Shown piece after piece: positions 40,795 through 50,618 of a stretch of 64,000 nt of DNA. The notes beneath the pieces were generated by a model. That model was not told the DNA's origin, ran no database searches, and saw only the letters and a program-made list of their open reading frames with translations. A program made the translations under genes and the position numbers. This stretch comes from Phytopythium helicoides (taxonomy: Eukaryota > Oomycota > Peronosporomycetes > Pythiales > Pythiaceae), in contig JANFNE010000005.1 in NCBI GenBank assembly GCA_024867545.1, positions 496,001-560,000 of the forward strand, written 5' to 3'. Every line of letters begins with the position of its first letter. Position 1 is the stretch's first letter.

Positions 40795-42267
40795 CTAGGG
40801 CATCGAGTCGACGGGACGCTTGATGATGACCGTTTTAGTCTCGAGGTAGCCGCTGAGACCGATCTCGCCCTGCTCGCGACCAATTCCCGAGTCCTTGAAG
40901 CCACCGAACGGCGTCGTCGGCTGGATCACATGGTAGCAGTTCACGTACACCGTACCCGTGCGCAGACCATTCGAGATCTTGATGGCGTTGTCCAGGTTGT
41001 TGGTCACGACACCAGCACCGAGACCGAAGCACGTGTCGTTGGCGCGCTTGATAACCTCGTCAATCGTCTTGAACTTGATGATGCTCATGACGGGACCGAA
41101 GATCTCGTTGCGAGCAATGTTCATGTCGTCCGTCACGTCAGCGAACACAGTCGGCTCGACGTAGTAGCCGCAGCTTCCGACACGGTTGCCACCAGCCACC
41201 AGGCGAGCACCCTCCTTCTTTCCCGACTCGATGAAACCAAGCACCTTCTGGAACTGCGCATCGTTGATGACTGGACCCTGCTCCGTCTTGGGGTCGAACG
41301 GGTCGCCGACAACACTCTTGCTCGCCAGCTCAGCCGAACGGCGCACGAACTCGTCGTAGATACCTTCCTGCACGTACGTGCGGGAACCGGCAATGCAGCA
41401 CTGACCGTTGTTCATGAACAGTCCGAACTGCGCCTGTGCGACTGCCTGGTCGATGTCGGCATCGTCTAGGATGATGTTGGCCGACTTGCCACCAAGCTCC
41501 AGGGTCAGGCGCTTCAGGTTGTGCACGTGCGACTGGCGCATGAGCTCGTAGCCAACAGCGGTGGAACCCGTGAAGGCGATCTTGTCCACATCGCGGTGCT
41601 GGGTCAGATGACGGCCCGTCGTGGCACCGAAGCCCTGCACAATGTTGACAACACCAGCAGGGAATCCCGCCTCGACAATCAGCTCGGCAAGACGCAGCGC
41701 CGAAAGCGGCGTCGACTCAGCAGGCTTGAGCACGACCGTGTTGCCCGTGGCAAGTGCAGGGCCGAGCTTCATGGCAACCATAATGAGCGGGAAGTTCCAC
41801 GGGATGATTTGCGCGCACACACCAACGGGCTCCTTCTTGGTGTAGGCGAGGAAGGGACCCGACACCGGCAGCGTCTGGCCAGTGATCTTGTCGGCCCAGC
41901 CGGCGTAGTAGCGCAGTAGCCCACTGGCGTTGGCCACGTCGACGATCTTGGCGATGAAGGCGGGCTTGCCGTTGTCGAGAGCCTCAAGAGCAGCCAGCTC
42001 GTCCGCGTTGGCATCGATCAGGTCCGCAAGCTTGTACAGCAGGCGACCGCGAGCCTCGGGGTCCATGGTGCGCCACGGGCCTTCGTCGAAGGCCTTGCGC
42101 GCCGCGGCCACGGCCAAGTCGACGTCAGCGGGCATGGCCTCGGCCACATCGGCGATCTTGGTGCCGTTCGTGGGGTTGATGGTCTCGAAGGTGCGTCCCG
42201 TGACGGACGGCACGAACTCGTTGTTGATGAAGAGGTTGGTCTGGCGAATCTTGACTTTGTCAGCCAT
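40795..42267 (-). CDS. Aldehyde dehydrogenase, second copy without presequence
   Basis: A 490-residue intronless gene starting MADKVKIRQTNLFINNEFVP. It is almost identical to the mitochondrial copy at 23242-24765 from the Arg-Gln-Thr-Asn of its fifth block onward, but its N-terminus lacks the basic presequence, so it is probably cytosolic. All catalytic signatures are intact (LELGGKSANIIL, NNGQCCIAGSRTYV, EIFGPVMSIIKF). Differences concentrate in the first half (for example LMLKLADL vs LLYKLADL, VPGYGASAGRH vs VQGFGATTGRH); the second half differs at only a handful of residues. It is in inverted orientation relative to the first copy and lies tail-to-tail with the LRR gene (104 bp between stops). 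Likely role: NAD-dependent aldehyde detoxification outside mitochondria. Confidence 0.93.
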   Translation of the reverse strand: MADKVKIRQTNLFINNEFVPSVTGRTFETINPTNGTKIADVAEAMPADVDLAVAAARKAFDEGPWRTMDPEARGRLLYKLADLIDANADELAALEALDNGKPAFIAKIVDVANASGLLRYYAGWADKITGQTLPVSGPFLAYTKKEPVGVCAQIIPWNFPLIMVAMKLGPALATGNTVVLKPAESTPLSALRLAELIVEAGFPAGVVNIVQGFGATTGRHLTQHRDVDKIAFTGSTAVGYELMRQSHVHNLKRLTLELGGKSANIILDDADIDQAVAQAQFGLFMNNGQCCIAGSRTYVQEGIYDEFVRRSAELASKSVVGDPFDPKTEQGPVINDAQFQKVLGFIESGKKEGARLVAGGNRVGSCGYYVEPTVFADVTDDMNIARNEIFGPVMSIIKFKTIDEVIKRANDTCFGLGAGVVTNNLDNAIKISNGLRTGTVYVNCYHVIQPTTPFGGFKDSGIGREQGEIGLSGYLETKTVIIKRPVDSMP

Positions 42268-43072
42268 GGTGTCTCGCTGAGGCTGTGACTGTTGCTCGAG
42301 GCGCGGAGAAAGCGAAAGTGGGCAGGATAGGAGAAGCTCGGCGAGGGCACGTGGCCGTCAGAGCCGCGCGAGGGTCTTGGCGAGAGCGAGGACCTGCAGG
42401 TCCTGCTTGAAGCAGATGGGTACCACAGGTGCAGAGGAGAGAGGAGCTCGCCCACCTGGTGAAACAGGTGGACCGCTGGTCGCGGGACCTCCGCGCTTCT
42501 CCATGCAGATCGCGGTCTTTGCGCGGCGGGAGCCCTGATCGATCCCACTGGATGTTGAGTGACGTCAGAGAAGAGTTGATGATACGCGAAATTAACCGAA
42601 ATTAAGTACTCTACCGCGTTGAAGTCGAAGATCGGGCAGCTACGATGGCTTCAATCTGAGCTGTTGGCCAAGTCGGCTCACGCTGTGGTCCTCACCACGC
42701 CACTTGGCAAACGATGCTAGGTGAGATGACTTCCCTACAGTCGTCAGCATTAGATGGTCGACACGAGAAGGTCACAACCGATTTGTTGCTGCTGGGCCAA
42801 AGTAGCAGCCGAAGGCAGTCCCTTGATGGCCTTTATGATATGAACTGGCATATGCTCGTCCTTGCAAGGGAAGCCTCAACATATGTTTCACCGCATTCAC
42901 ATCACCGAGTGCATCAGCAGCAGTTTCTGCATCGGCTCACAAGCAACAAACTGCCACAAGCAAAATGACTCTGTGTGATTCACTTATAAAAACGATGACA
43001 CCAAATGACGGCGTGCAACGCGCGGCGTAGCGCCACCAGACAGCCGAACGAAGTCGAGTCGCGCGGCGGCGC
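42268..43072 (-). other. Upstream region of ALDH copy 2, no gene recognised
   Basis: About 800 bp between the ALDH start and the SNARE stop. It contains a tandem CGAAATTAAC/CGAAATTAAG pair near 42588-42606 and a short CAGGTCCTGC-type palindrome near 42393. A plus-strand reading frame at 42714-42968 lacks any motif and is not annotated. Confidence 0.4.
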
Positions 43073-44029
43073 TCAGCTACCGAGAATCAGCAGCAGAATC
43101 AAAATCACAAGTAGCACGAGAATGATGATATACAGCTTCACGTTGTTGCTCTGCTTGGCAACCTGAGAGCGACAGAGAGGCATTCCCGGGTATCAGGCCA
43201 CCGCACGAGCACGCGGAGAGGCACACATTTACCACGTACTTGGGCGGCGCGCGAGCCCTCGGACGCCAGCCCGTCCGTGGCACGTGACACGTCGTCGTCG
43301 ATCTCGTTCAGCAGTCGCACGTGCAGCTCCGTCTCGTCCTTCATCGTGAGGCTGTATCCCTTGAGGTTGGCCACGCCCTTGCCAATCAGCTCCAGCTGCT
43401 GGTCCTGGTCTGCACGCGCGCGTCAGTCCCGCACCAAGGCCGCGATTCGCCGAGCGCCCGAATCCAGAATCCAGCGCACCCTTCATGATCTGGTTCTGCA
43501 TGCTGAGCAGCTTCTTCGAGTGCTCCGCGCCGTTTTGCCTGTCCATCCCACGCCGCGCGTCAGCGCCGCCTCGAGCTGCATCCATGAGGCTCCACGGCCG
43601 CTGCACGCACCCTCCATTCGCCGCCGAGCGCCGGTTGTACGCGTCCAAGTCGGATTTCTAGCCGCCAACGCGCCGTCCGTCAGCCCCCGCCCCCCCCCGC
43701 GCCGCGCCACCGACCGCCACGCACCTGGTCCTGCACGAGCTGCCTGAGCAGCCGCTCCCTTCGCTCCAGCTCCTGCCTGGTCCTGCTCCACCCGCGCGTC
43801 AGCCTTCCGCCGCCATCAGCACCCGCAGCGCCACGCACACCGCGCCACCCGCCGCGCGCCGCAGCTGCTCGAAGTCGCGCTGCAGCCGCGCGACGCCCTG
43901 CTGCAGCGCGAAGACGCTCGTGCCCACGGCCGACGCGTTGCCCGCGCGCAGCTTGGCCGCCAGCGCCTGCTCCTGCGCGCGCGCCGCCTCCAGCCGGTCC
44001 AGCCAGCCCGCCCACGCCGTCGCGCTCAT
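43073..44029 (-). CDS. Qc-type SNARE protein (tail-anchored)
   Basis: About six exons. Exon 1 (from 44029) reads MSATAWAGWLDRLEAARAQE and SVFALQQGVARLQRDFEQLR, a helical N-terminal region. Later exons give ELERRERLLRQLVQDQ, KSDLDAYNRRSAANGG and NGAEHSKKLLSMQNQIMK, then the SNARE motif DQQLELIGKGVANLKGYSLT followed by MKDETELHVRLLNEIDDDVS, and the last exon VAKQSNNVKLYIIILVLLVI ending in a hydrophobic tail anchor and TGA at 43073. Length, order and the C-terminal anchor fit syntaxin-6/8-like Qc-SNAREs that drive fusion in Golgi-endosome traffic. The residue at the ionic zero layer, normally Gln, aligns to His (E-L-H-V-R). Exon borders in the 5' half are approximate because introns are GC-rich. 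Confidence 0.78.
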
Positions 44030-44266
44030 GCTCGACCGGTCCTAGGAGATCTTCTCCAGGCGCTTCCAGGGATTCTCCAGTGTGGGGACGGCGGCGGTCC
44101 CGAACGTTCCGAACTCAGGTGGGAAACGGCCCCCAAGATTGCGGGATACATTCGGGACGGATTCCCTCGGATGAAGACGCTCACTAGGGACCCACCGTGG
44201 GTGGTGACAACCTGCCTGCTGCCACCCTACACCACGAGCAGCTACGCGGCGGAGAAGGCGACGACC

Positions 44267-44539
44267 ATGAGCAGCCAGCGAGAGTTCGAGCGCAAGATGG
44301 AGGAGCACATCGAGGAGATGCGCGTGTCGCAGACCATCGCGTACTTCAGCCGCACGGTGGAGCTCTGCTTCAGCGAGTGCGTGCACTCGTTCCGCAGCAA
44401 GAAGCTGGACGACAAGGAGCTCTCGTGCGTCAGCAACTGCGCCGAGAAGTTCCTGCGCCACACCATGCGATCCTCCGTGCGCTTGCAGGAGAGCTACGCC
44501 GACATCATGGCCCAGCAGGAGCAGCAGCCGCCACAGTAG
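44267..44539 (+). CDS. TIM9: Mitochondrial small Tim chaperone Tim9
   Basis: A 90-residue protein starting MSSQREFERKMEEHIEEMRV. It has the twin CX3C motif of small Tims: C-F-S-E-C ... C-V-S-N-C separated by 16 residues, flanked by FSRTVELCFSECVHSFRSKK and CAEKFLRHTMRSSVRLQES, which fits Tim9 better than Tim8/10/13 (Phe/Leu spacing, KFLRH, R-x-Q-E). Tim9 forms the Tim9-Tim10 hexamer that carries hydrophobic carriers across the intermembrane space. The ATG chosen follows GACGACC; the longer in-frame ATG at 44171 would add a non-conserved extension and is unlikely. The gene is divergent from the SNARE gene across 237 bp. Confidence 0.92.
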   Translation: MSSQREFERKMEEHIEEMRVSQTIAYFSRTVELCFSECVHSFRSKKLDDKELSCVSNCAEKFLRHTMRSSVRLQESYADIMAQQEQQPPQ

Positions 44540-44902
44540 ACGCCTAGACGCACGGGCCGCGGCCGCGAGGCTTAACCGGATCAATATCGAAGCCACGCAT
44601 CGCCGTCACCCAGGACTCGGTCTCTGTGTACTGTCGCGTTCGTGATGGATCTTGGCGAGCCGTGCAGGGGAGAAACCATGCGCACTGCCTTGAATTCACC
44701 AGAAGCTGGTAGGGTCGCGAATGCGAGCACACCAGATCGGTAGGAAGTGGAAAAGAGATGATAGCGGCTTGAGGAGCCAAGACCACCAGGCAGACTCTTT
44801 CCTTGACCATATCGAGATGTGTCCACTCTTCGATCACATCTCCAAACATGCTATGCATTTTCCATTGTCAGCGGCTAGGACGTTTAGAGAAAAAGGTCCG
44901 AT
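44540..44902. other. Convergent 3' intergenic region
   Basis: These 363 bp between the Tim9 and GH31 stops hold only short unstructured frames. No repeat or RNA signature was seen. Confidence 0.4.
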
Positions 44903-47900
44903 CTACTTCCACGTGACGGTGAACGCCTTCGAGATCTTAACACCGGAACCGCTCACGTCGATGGTCAGCACACTGTTTCTTGAGTCGTATGAAAACTTGG
45001 GAGCCGTGCCTGACGTGCCACTCGCCACAACCTGCGAAGGCTTCTTCGACACACCCAGCACCACCACCTTGGCGACCGAGTCCGTGTAAGCATTGCCCCG
45101 ATACTTGTTCTGCACGACCTTGCTGCTGAGAGCTCCGGTCGTTGTCTTGCCGCCAGACGTTGCCGCCGTGAACTGCACGATGCGGACACTGGCGTCGCCG
45201 TTGATGGCGTCACTGTCGTCCTGGTACAGCGAGCCCGTCGCCGTACCGTTCGAGGACAGCGCGACCACAATGTCGTACGCCGTCTTGCGAGCAGCAGCAC
45301 TCGTGAGAGCACCGGCCTGGTGCATGGGAACAATGCGGCCGCCACGAAGGTGCACAGGCATGTCGTACAGGCTCACATCCCAGGTTTGCGAGGCACCGCC
45401 GTCCACCTTGGTGTAGTTGTTGAATAGGTCGTACCACGTGCCAGCAGGCAGGTAACCCGAGACGCTGGTCGCTCCCTGCTTCAGTACCGGCGTGACCAGT
45501 ACAGCATCGCCAAGCATGAACTGGTTGTCCAGGATCGGCGTGCCGTGCACGTTCGTGTCCTCCGGGAACTCGATGAACAGAGCACGAGCGATCGGTAGTC
45601 CAGTCGAGTGAGCAGTGTAGCCGAGTGTGTATAGGTACGGTAGCAGTCGGTAGCGCATGCCAATGAACTTGCGACCGATCTCGGCGACAGACTCCCAGAG
45701 GTAAGTCTCTTGTGGGTCTGCCTCGAGGTTGTTGTGGTTGCGAGCAAACGGGTAAAAGGATCCGAGAGCCGTCCAGCGAGCACACAGCTCCTCCGTCGTT
45801 GTGTTGGCGAAGCCACAAATGTCAGCTCCCACCATCGGAATGCCGTAGAGACCAAAGTTGAGGATTGTCGGGATCGACCATTGAATGTCGTTCCAGGTGG
45901 CAGCGTTGTCTCCAGTCCAGTGAGCAGCGTAGCCTCCACTGCCAGGGAAAGTCGAGCGAGACAGCACGAACGAACGCTTCTTGAGCAGCGTCTCGAGAGC
46001 TGTCGATGTTGCAATGGCCTCCGTGAAGCCGTACAGGTTGTGCGTGTCGTACTGACGGAGGTTGCCGTACTGCAGTGCGCTCGTGGACACCGTCTTGTAA
46101 AACAGGTCTGTCCGCGTGCCCACGTTGTTGATCTGGAACGGAGGGTAGTTGTACGCGTTGTTGTCGTCAGTGCAGGCGAGACAGCATGTCGTGATCTTAC
46201 TGATGCTGCCAGTGTTCGGACACGTCACATTGTCTTGGCGAGCACAGGTGAGCCCGCTGCAGAAGTTGGCGATCTCGTTCATGTCGATCCAGATGCCATC
46301 GTAGTCGAGCATACCGTGCATTCGCGTGAGCTGCTCTGTCCAGTACGACTGCGCCTTGGGGTGCAAGAAGTCCGGGAATACGGTCGGGCCGGGCCACACC
46401 TGACCGAGGTACGGGATACCGTCTGACGACTTGATGAACACGTCGAGCTCAAGCCCACGAGTGTAGGCTTCATCGTCCTGGCTGTCCGGGATACCAGGGT
46501 CAATGATCGGCACAAAATGCTGTCCAGCGGCGTGGATGTCAGACAGCAGCTTCGCCATGTCTGCCTGAACGAAGTTCACGGGATCAAGCGTGAAGTCGTG
46601 GTAGCCGCTCATGTAGTCGATATCGGCCCACATGACATCCAGCGGGATCGAGTTGGCCTTGTACTGGTCCACGACGTCCCGGAGCGCAGCGGTCGAGTTG
46701 TATCCCCATCGACACTGGTGGAACCCATACGCCCAGTACGGCTGCAGCTTCGGGCGACCGATCAACGACGTGTACTGGCTCACGACGTCACCTGGTGTCG
46801 GACCCGCCAGGATGCTGAAGTCGAGCACACCTCCAATCGTCTGGTAGGCGACGTAGCCATCCTCCAGCGTCATGTCCATGCCGTTCGAGTTGAAGAGGAA
46901 CACGCCGTGAGCCTTTCCCTTGGAGTTCAAGCCGAGGAAGAACGGATGCGACCCATACAGGTTGACATTCGACGCAGACGAGGGTTGATCACGAGCCCAC
47001 AGCGTGTGCTTGTCGCCCAAGTTGAGACGCATGTTGCTGTGCGTGGTCTCGCCAAAACCGTAGACGCTCAGGTCACTCGGGACAGATGTGGCGACTTGCA
47101 GATACTGGTCCTTGATCACCAGCGACAAAGCCGACGAGTCAAACAGCACATAGCCGTCTGACTTGCGCGTCACCTTGAACGTGAACGGGCTCTTGGTGTA
47201 CGTGAACGTCACGAGCGACTGCTGCCGCACAGTGTTGGACCACTTGGCGGACGACGCGGACGAGCCCAGCTCGCCCTTGGAATACAGCTTGGACGGCACC
47301 TGCCAGCGCTTGGACGCAGCATCGGCGATCTTGACGCGCACACCCGTCGATCCAGTCGTGGTCACCTCCACCGTGAGCGCATCCACGTCCGTGTCGCCGT
47401 ACGTGGTGTTGGTGACGCTCGTGTTGCGCGCGAGTGTGAGCTTAAGGCGGCTGCTGTTCTCGTTGACTTTGGTCACGACGTACCCTGGCGTGGTCAGGTA
47501 TGGCTGCTCGGCCACCGGCTCGGGGTTCTCCGTGACCTTGCTCACGACGGACCACGTGCCGGGCGTCGACACGAAGTAGTTCTGGTTGTCGTTGTTGTCC
47601 CAGACGGTTCCCGTGCCATCGTTGAACACGAACTCGAGCGTCTCGGTCGTGAGCGAGTACTCGAACCATCCCTCGGACGCCGGGAAGCCCTCGTACGTGC
47701 TGTTCTCCATGGGGACGCCGGGCACGGCGGTCCAGCCATCGCCCGGCGAGTAGTGGATGTTTGGCGACGACCAGATGAGCGACTGGAACAGGATGCGCAT
47801 CGTGTTGGACCCGTCGTCTGCCGCCACGAGCGTCTGCGCCGCCGACTGTCCGGTGGCAATGGCGAGCGCCACGACGCCGAGCGCCACGCGCCACGCCGCT

Positions 47901-47914
47901 CCGGTTGCTCCCAT
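44903..47914 (-). CDS. Secreted GH31 alpha-glucosidase, copy A
   Basis: A 1003-residue intronless gene with an N-terminal signal peptide (MGATGAAWRVALGVVALAIA, cleavage after about SAAQ). A starch-binding-like N-terminal domain (IHYSPGDGWTAVPGVPMEN, WFEYSLTTETLEFVFNDGTG) precedes the GH31 core: YGFHQCRWGYNS, the catalytic nucleophile Asp in GIWIDMNEIANFCSG, the acid/base region AAHWTGDNAATW and MVGADICGF. It should hydrolyse terminal alpha-1,4 glucose from maltose and dextrins outside the cell. It is nearly identical to the inverted copy at 54300-57311; differences cluster in the signal peptide and the last 45 residues. Many Asn-X-Ser/Thr sites fit secretion. Length agrees with fungal and oomycete GH31 enzymes with an added carbohydrate-binding region. 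Confidence 0.94.
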   Translation of the reverse strand: MGATGAAWRVALGVVALAIATGQSAAQTLVAADDGSNTMRILFQSLIWSSPNIHYSPGDGWTAVPGVPMENSTYEGFPASEGWFEYSLTTETLEFVFNDGTGTVWDNNDNQNYFVSTPGTWSVVSKVTENPEPVAEQPYLTTPGYVVTKVNENSSRLKLTLARNTSVTNTTYGDTDVDALTVEVTTTGSTGVRVKIADAASKRWQVPSKLYSKGELGSSASSAKWSNTVRQQSLVTFTYTKSPFTFKVTRKSDGYVLFDSSALSLVIKDQYLQVATSVPSDLSVYGFGETTHSNMRLNLGDKHTLWARDQPSSASNVNLYGSHPFFLGLNSKGKAHGVFLFNSNGMDMTLEDGYVAYQTIGGVLDFSILAGPTPGDVVSQYTSLIGRPKLQPYWAYGFHQCRWGYNSTAALRDVVDQYKANSIPLDVMWADIDYMSGYHDFTLDPVNFVQADMAKLLSDIHAAGQHFVPIIDPGIPDSQDDEAYTRGLELDVFIKSSDGIPYLGQVWPGPTVFPDFLHPKAQSYWTEQLTRMHGMLDYDGIWIDMNEIANFCSGLTCARQDNVTCPNTGSISKITTCCLACTDDNNAYNYPPFQINNVGTRTDLFYKTVSTSALQYGNLRQYDTHNLYGFTEAIATSTALETLLKKRSFVLSRSTFPGSGGYAAHWTGDNAATWNDIQWSIPTILNFGLYGIPMVGADICGFANTTTEELCARWTALGSFYPFARNHNNLEADPQETYLWESVAEIGRKFIGMRYRLLPYLYTLGYTAHSTGLPIARALFIEFPEDTNVHGTPILDNQFMLGDAVLVTPVLKQGATSVSGYLPAGTWYDLFNNYTKVDGGASQTWDVSLYDMPVHLRGGRIVPMHQAGALTSAAARKTAYDIVVALSSNGTATGSLYQDDSDAINGDASVRIVQFTAATSGGKTTTGALSSKVVQNKYRGNAYTDSVAKVVVLGVSKKPSQVVASGTSGTAPKFSYDSRNSVLTIDVSGSGVKISKAFTVTWK
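44903..47914 (-). repeat. Inverted duplication, arm 1 (GH31 copy A)
   Basis: This 3.0-kb gene and the one at 54300-57311 form an inverted repeat pair with arms of equal length (3012 bp) around a 6.4-kb spacer. Translation shows near identity except at the two ends. Confidence 0.85.
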
Positions 47915-48365
47915 CGCGCTCCTCGGCTCTGGCGCGGATGACTCCCGAGGTGAGCCTTCCGATAGGCCAAAAGATTTGACGTGCTGTCCGAGGTGCTAGG
48001 ATTGGCTATGCACGACACGCATGGGCTGTGCAGGCAGGTCAATGAATGGATTGCTTCGGTGGGGATGCAACCCTCCCAAGCTTCAACTCGGCCAGTTTGG
48101 AGCCTGCTGTACGACGGCAAAGCACTTGTTGGTTGGTTATGTATGTGGGGTGCTCGACTTCATGAGTGGCGTTGAGGTGCGAGTGCTCACAGCTAGATAT
48201 CGATACGGGCGACAAGCATGACTTGAGAAAGCATTTCTGCTGCTAGTGGACGACTCGGACACTCTTCGTCACGATGGGCATCCGAGTTGAGCCAGCGCTT
48301 CCAAATCGTGTGTATCGACAAGTTTTATCTCTCGGAGTTCTTCAAAACTGCCTACCGAGGGTGCT
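47915..48365 (-). other. Upstream region of GH31 copy A
   Basis: About 450 bp between the FOXRED1-like stop and the GH31 start. It includes a GATTGGCTA (reverse CCAAT box) near 48000-48007 and GGCCAAAAGATTTGACG near 47967, plausible promoter elements. No gene was recognised. Confidence 0.4.
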
Positions 48366-50033
48366 CTACACGATGCCCTGCTCGAAGAAGGGCTCGTTCT
48401 TGCGCACGCGCTCGAAACCAAAAACCGAGCAGTCGACCGTCTTGTACTCACCGTGCAGGATGAGCTCTGACACAGCACGACCTGTGCCCGGAGACTGCTG
48501 CAGACCGTGTCCGCTGAAGCCGTTCGCGAGGTACATGTTGGGCACGTCCGGATGGATGCCAATGATAGCGTTCTGTTGGGGGAAAAGGAAGTATCCGTGA
48601 GTTGTCCAGTGTCATCTTGCGAAGCAAAGACTTTTGCTATGGCCATACCTGGTCGAACGTGTTGTAGTCGTAGAATCCCGCCCACGAGCTGACGACCTTG
48701 ATCGCCTCAAAGTGCTTAACACGGTGGGCTATCGTGGGCCAGATGATATCTTCGAAATGCTCATGGTCGGGGCTGTTGAGCTCTTCCACGGACTGCCCGT
48801 CTGGGTCCTGGTCCTCGGGGGGCGACACACCGCACAAGAATCGTCCTCCGTTCCCTTCGCGGCGGAAATATACTCCGTTTGGGTCTACCACAAGCGGAGA
48901 AGCAGCATCACCCTTCCAAGTCTCCTCGGCTGCGCAGTGATAAGCGAACACCGATCGCTTTCTACACGCATAAGCTCTACGTTAGCGAAGTTTGTTGCGT
49001 TTGGTGTTCCGAAAGCGTCCGAGACGTACCGAGGACGAATAGGGTAGTCATAACTGCCGCATGCCTCCAGGAGCTTAGACGCCCAAGCTCCTGCAGCATT
49101 GACGACTCGGCCGGTCGCCACCGTACCGAACGTGGCGTTGCCGTCCTTGTCCTTTCTCTCAATATGGACCTTTTCGATGCTATTCTTTGCGCCGAGGTCG
49201 AAGTGCTTGACCTCGCCATCCAGCACGTGCACACCAAGGTCAACGCACTTGGCACGCATCGCACAGAGGTATGCCCACGGATCGAACCAGCCCTGGTCCT
49301 TGATGCCGAGTACCGCGGCTTCGACACCCTCAGCGTTGATCCAAGGGAACCGACGCACGAGCTGCTCCGGATCCATCATGACCACATCGGCACCCGTCGA
49401 CCTGAGCGCAGACATCGCATTAGTGTCAAGAACACCGAGGTGCAGACCATAACGTAGACTCACTTTTGGACCTCATAGTTCTTGCGCAGCGTCTCGACAC
49501 CCTTCTCGCTGGCGAGGAACATGTATCCTCCCTCGCAGAACTGGATGTCGATCTCATCGCAGTCCTTGGAGCGCATGTTGACGCCAATAGACTTGAGGAA
49601 CTCGGACCCGTACATGCTGAGCTCGATGTTGGCTCGCTCCGAGAACTGGTGACGGATGCCTCCCGCCGACAGCATGGCCGACGCGTGCTTGTACTGCAGC
49701 CAACGCCAAGTTGAGTTCGTGAGCCCTCGGTCCACCACAGCAGTAGTCGCAACGACCACACGCACCGATCGGTCGCGCTCGACCACGGCGACCTTGAGGT
49801 TCGAGGCCGTGGCGAGGTGGTAGGCGGTCGAGAAGCCCACGACGCCGCCGCCAGCCACGACCACGTCATAGTACGGCGCGTCACCGCTGACGCTACTGAA
49901 GCAGGCGGCGCTGGGGCGGGCGAGGCGCCTCGCTGCGAGTCTGCGGGTCGCACGAGCTGCGGCGTCAGTCAACGAGTAGCACAGCGAGCGGCGGGGGCGG
50001 GGCGAGCGAGGACCTCGAGGCGCTTGGCAGCAT
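48366..50033 (-). CDS. FOXRED1: FAD-dependent oxidoreductase, FOXRED1/DAO family (mitochondrial; start unresolved)
   Basis: Exons read down from about 49972. The dinucleotide-binding site YYDVVVAGGGVVGFSTAYHL (G-x-G-x-x-G) follows a basic presequence-like RRLAARRLARPSAACFSS. Then come NSTWRWLQYKHASAMLSAGG, and after a ~60-nt intron STGADVVMMDPEQLVRRFPW, ATGRVVNAAGAWASKLLEAC, KRSVFAYHCAAEETWKGDA (a later exon), GFYDYNTFDQ, NMYLANGFSGHGLQQSPGTG and the end at TAG 48366. FOXRED1 helps assemble respiratory complex I; sarcosine oxidase-type activity is an alternative. The coding frame has no ATG upstream of the presequence: the nearest ATG (50033) is out of frame by one base across a C-rich run. 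I set the 5' limit there as a likely start if a base is in error. Confidence 0.8.
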
Positions 50034-50618
50034 GGCGGCGAGTTGTGGAATGCGAGCAGCGAGCTTGGCGGAGAGCTACGTGACGCACCGCTTGGTGCAA
50101 ATCAAGCGCAGCGAGGGAGGGTGACGCAGCGAGAAACCTTCATCTATTAATATCACGCTGGACGAGGACGGCCATTTTCCATAGTATCATAGGGTGAAAA
50201 ACCTCTATAATTCAGTGCACTTGCGGACAATTGCGTAAATTGAATGCGAAACTGTCGAAAACCAGTCGCGTCATGGCTACAGAAACGACTATAGATTGTG
50301 ACTCTTTTTGCCGAAATCCGATCAGTGACCGTCATCGACGCGATTGGAAGGGCATGTAGGAGTGACGGTCATGAGTAGTGCATGTCATTCATATGGGTCC
50401 CCCATAATAATAATACATTGTCTTGTCGTTTGAATACTATACCAATACCAAGTGTAATACACCATGTTTTCCAGACATACAAACGCCAAGATCAGCGTCT
50501 TCGCCTCCATACTATCGCCGTACGTGGCAGCTCGAGCTCTCGCGGCTCGTCCTGCTGCGCGTCCGCTCCGCCTCCGCCGTCCACGGGCCCTCAGCGCGGC
50601 CAACTGCGTCGCTGGAGC
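50034..50618. other. Divergent intergenic region FOXRED1 / S53 protease
   Basis: About 585 bp between divergent genes. It includes an AT-rich part (50145-50470) with TATTAATATCAC near 50145 and CCATAATAATAATACATTG near 50401, which stands out from the GC-rich flanks and is a plausible promoter for one or both genes. No gene was recognised. Confidence 0.45.
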
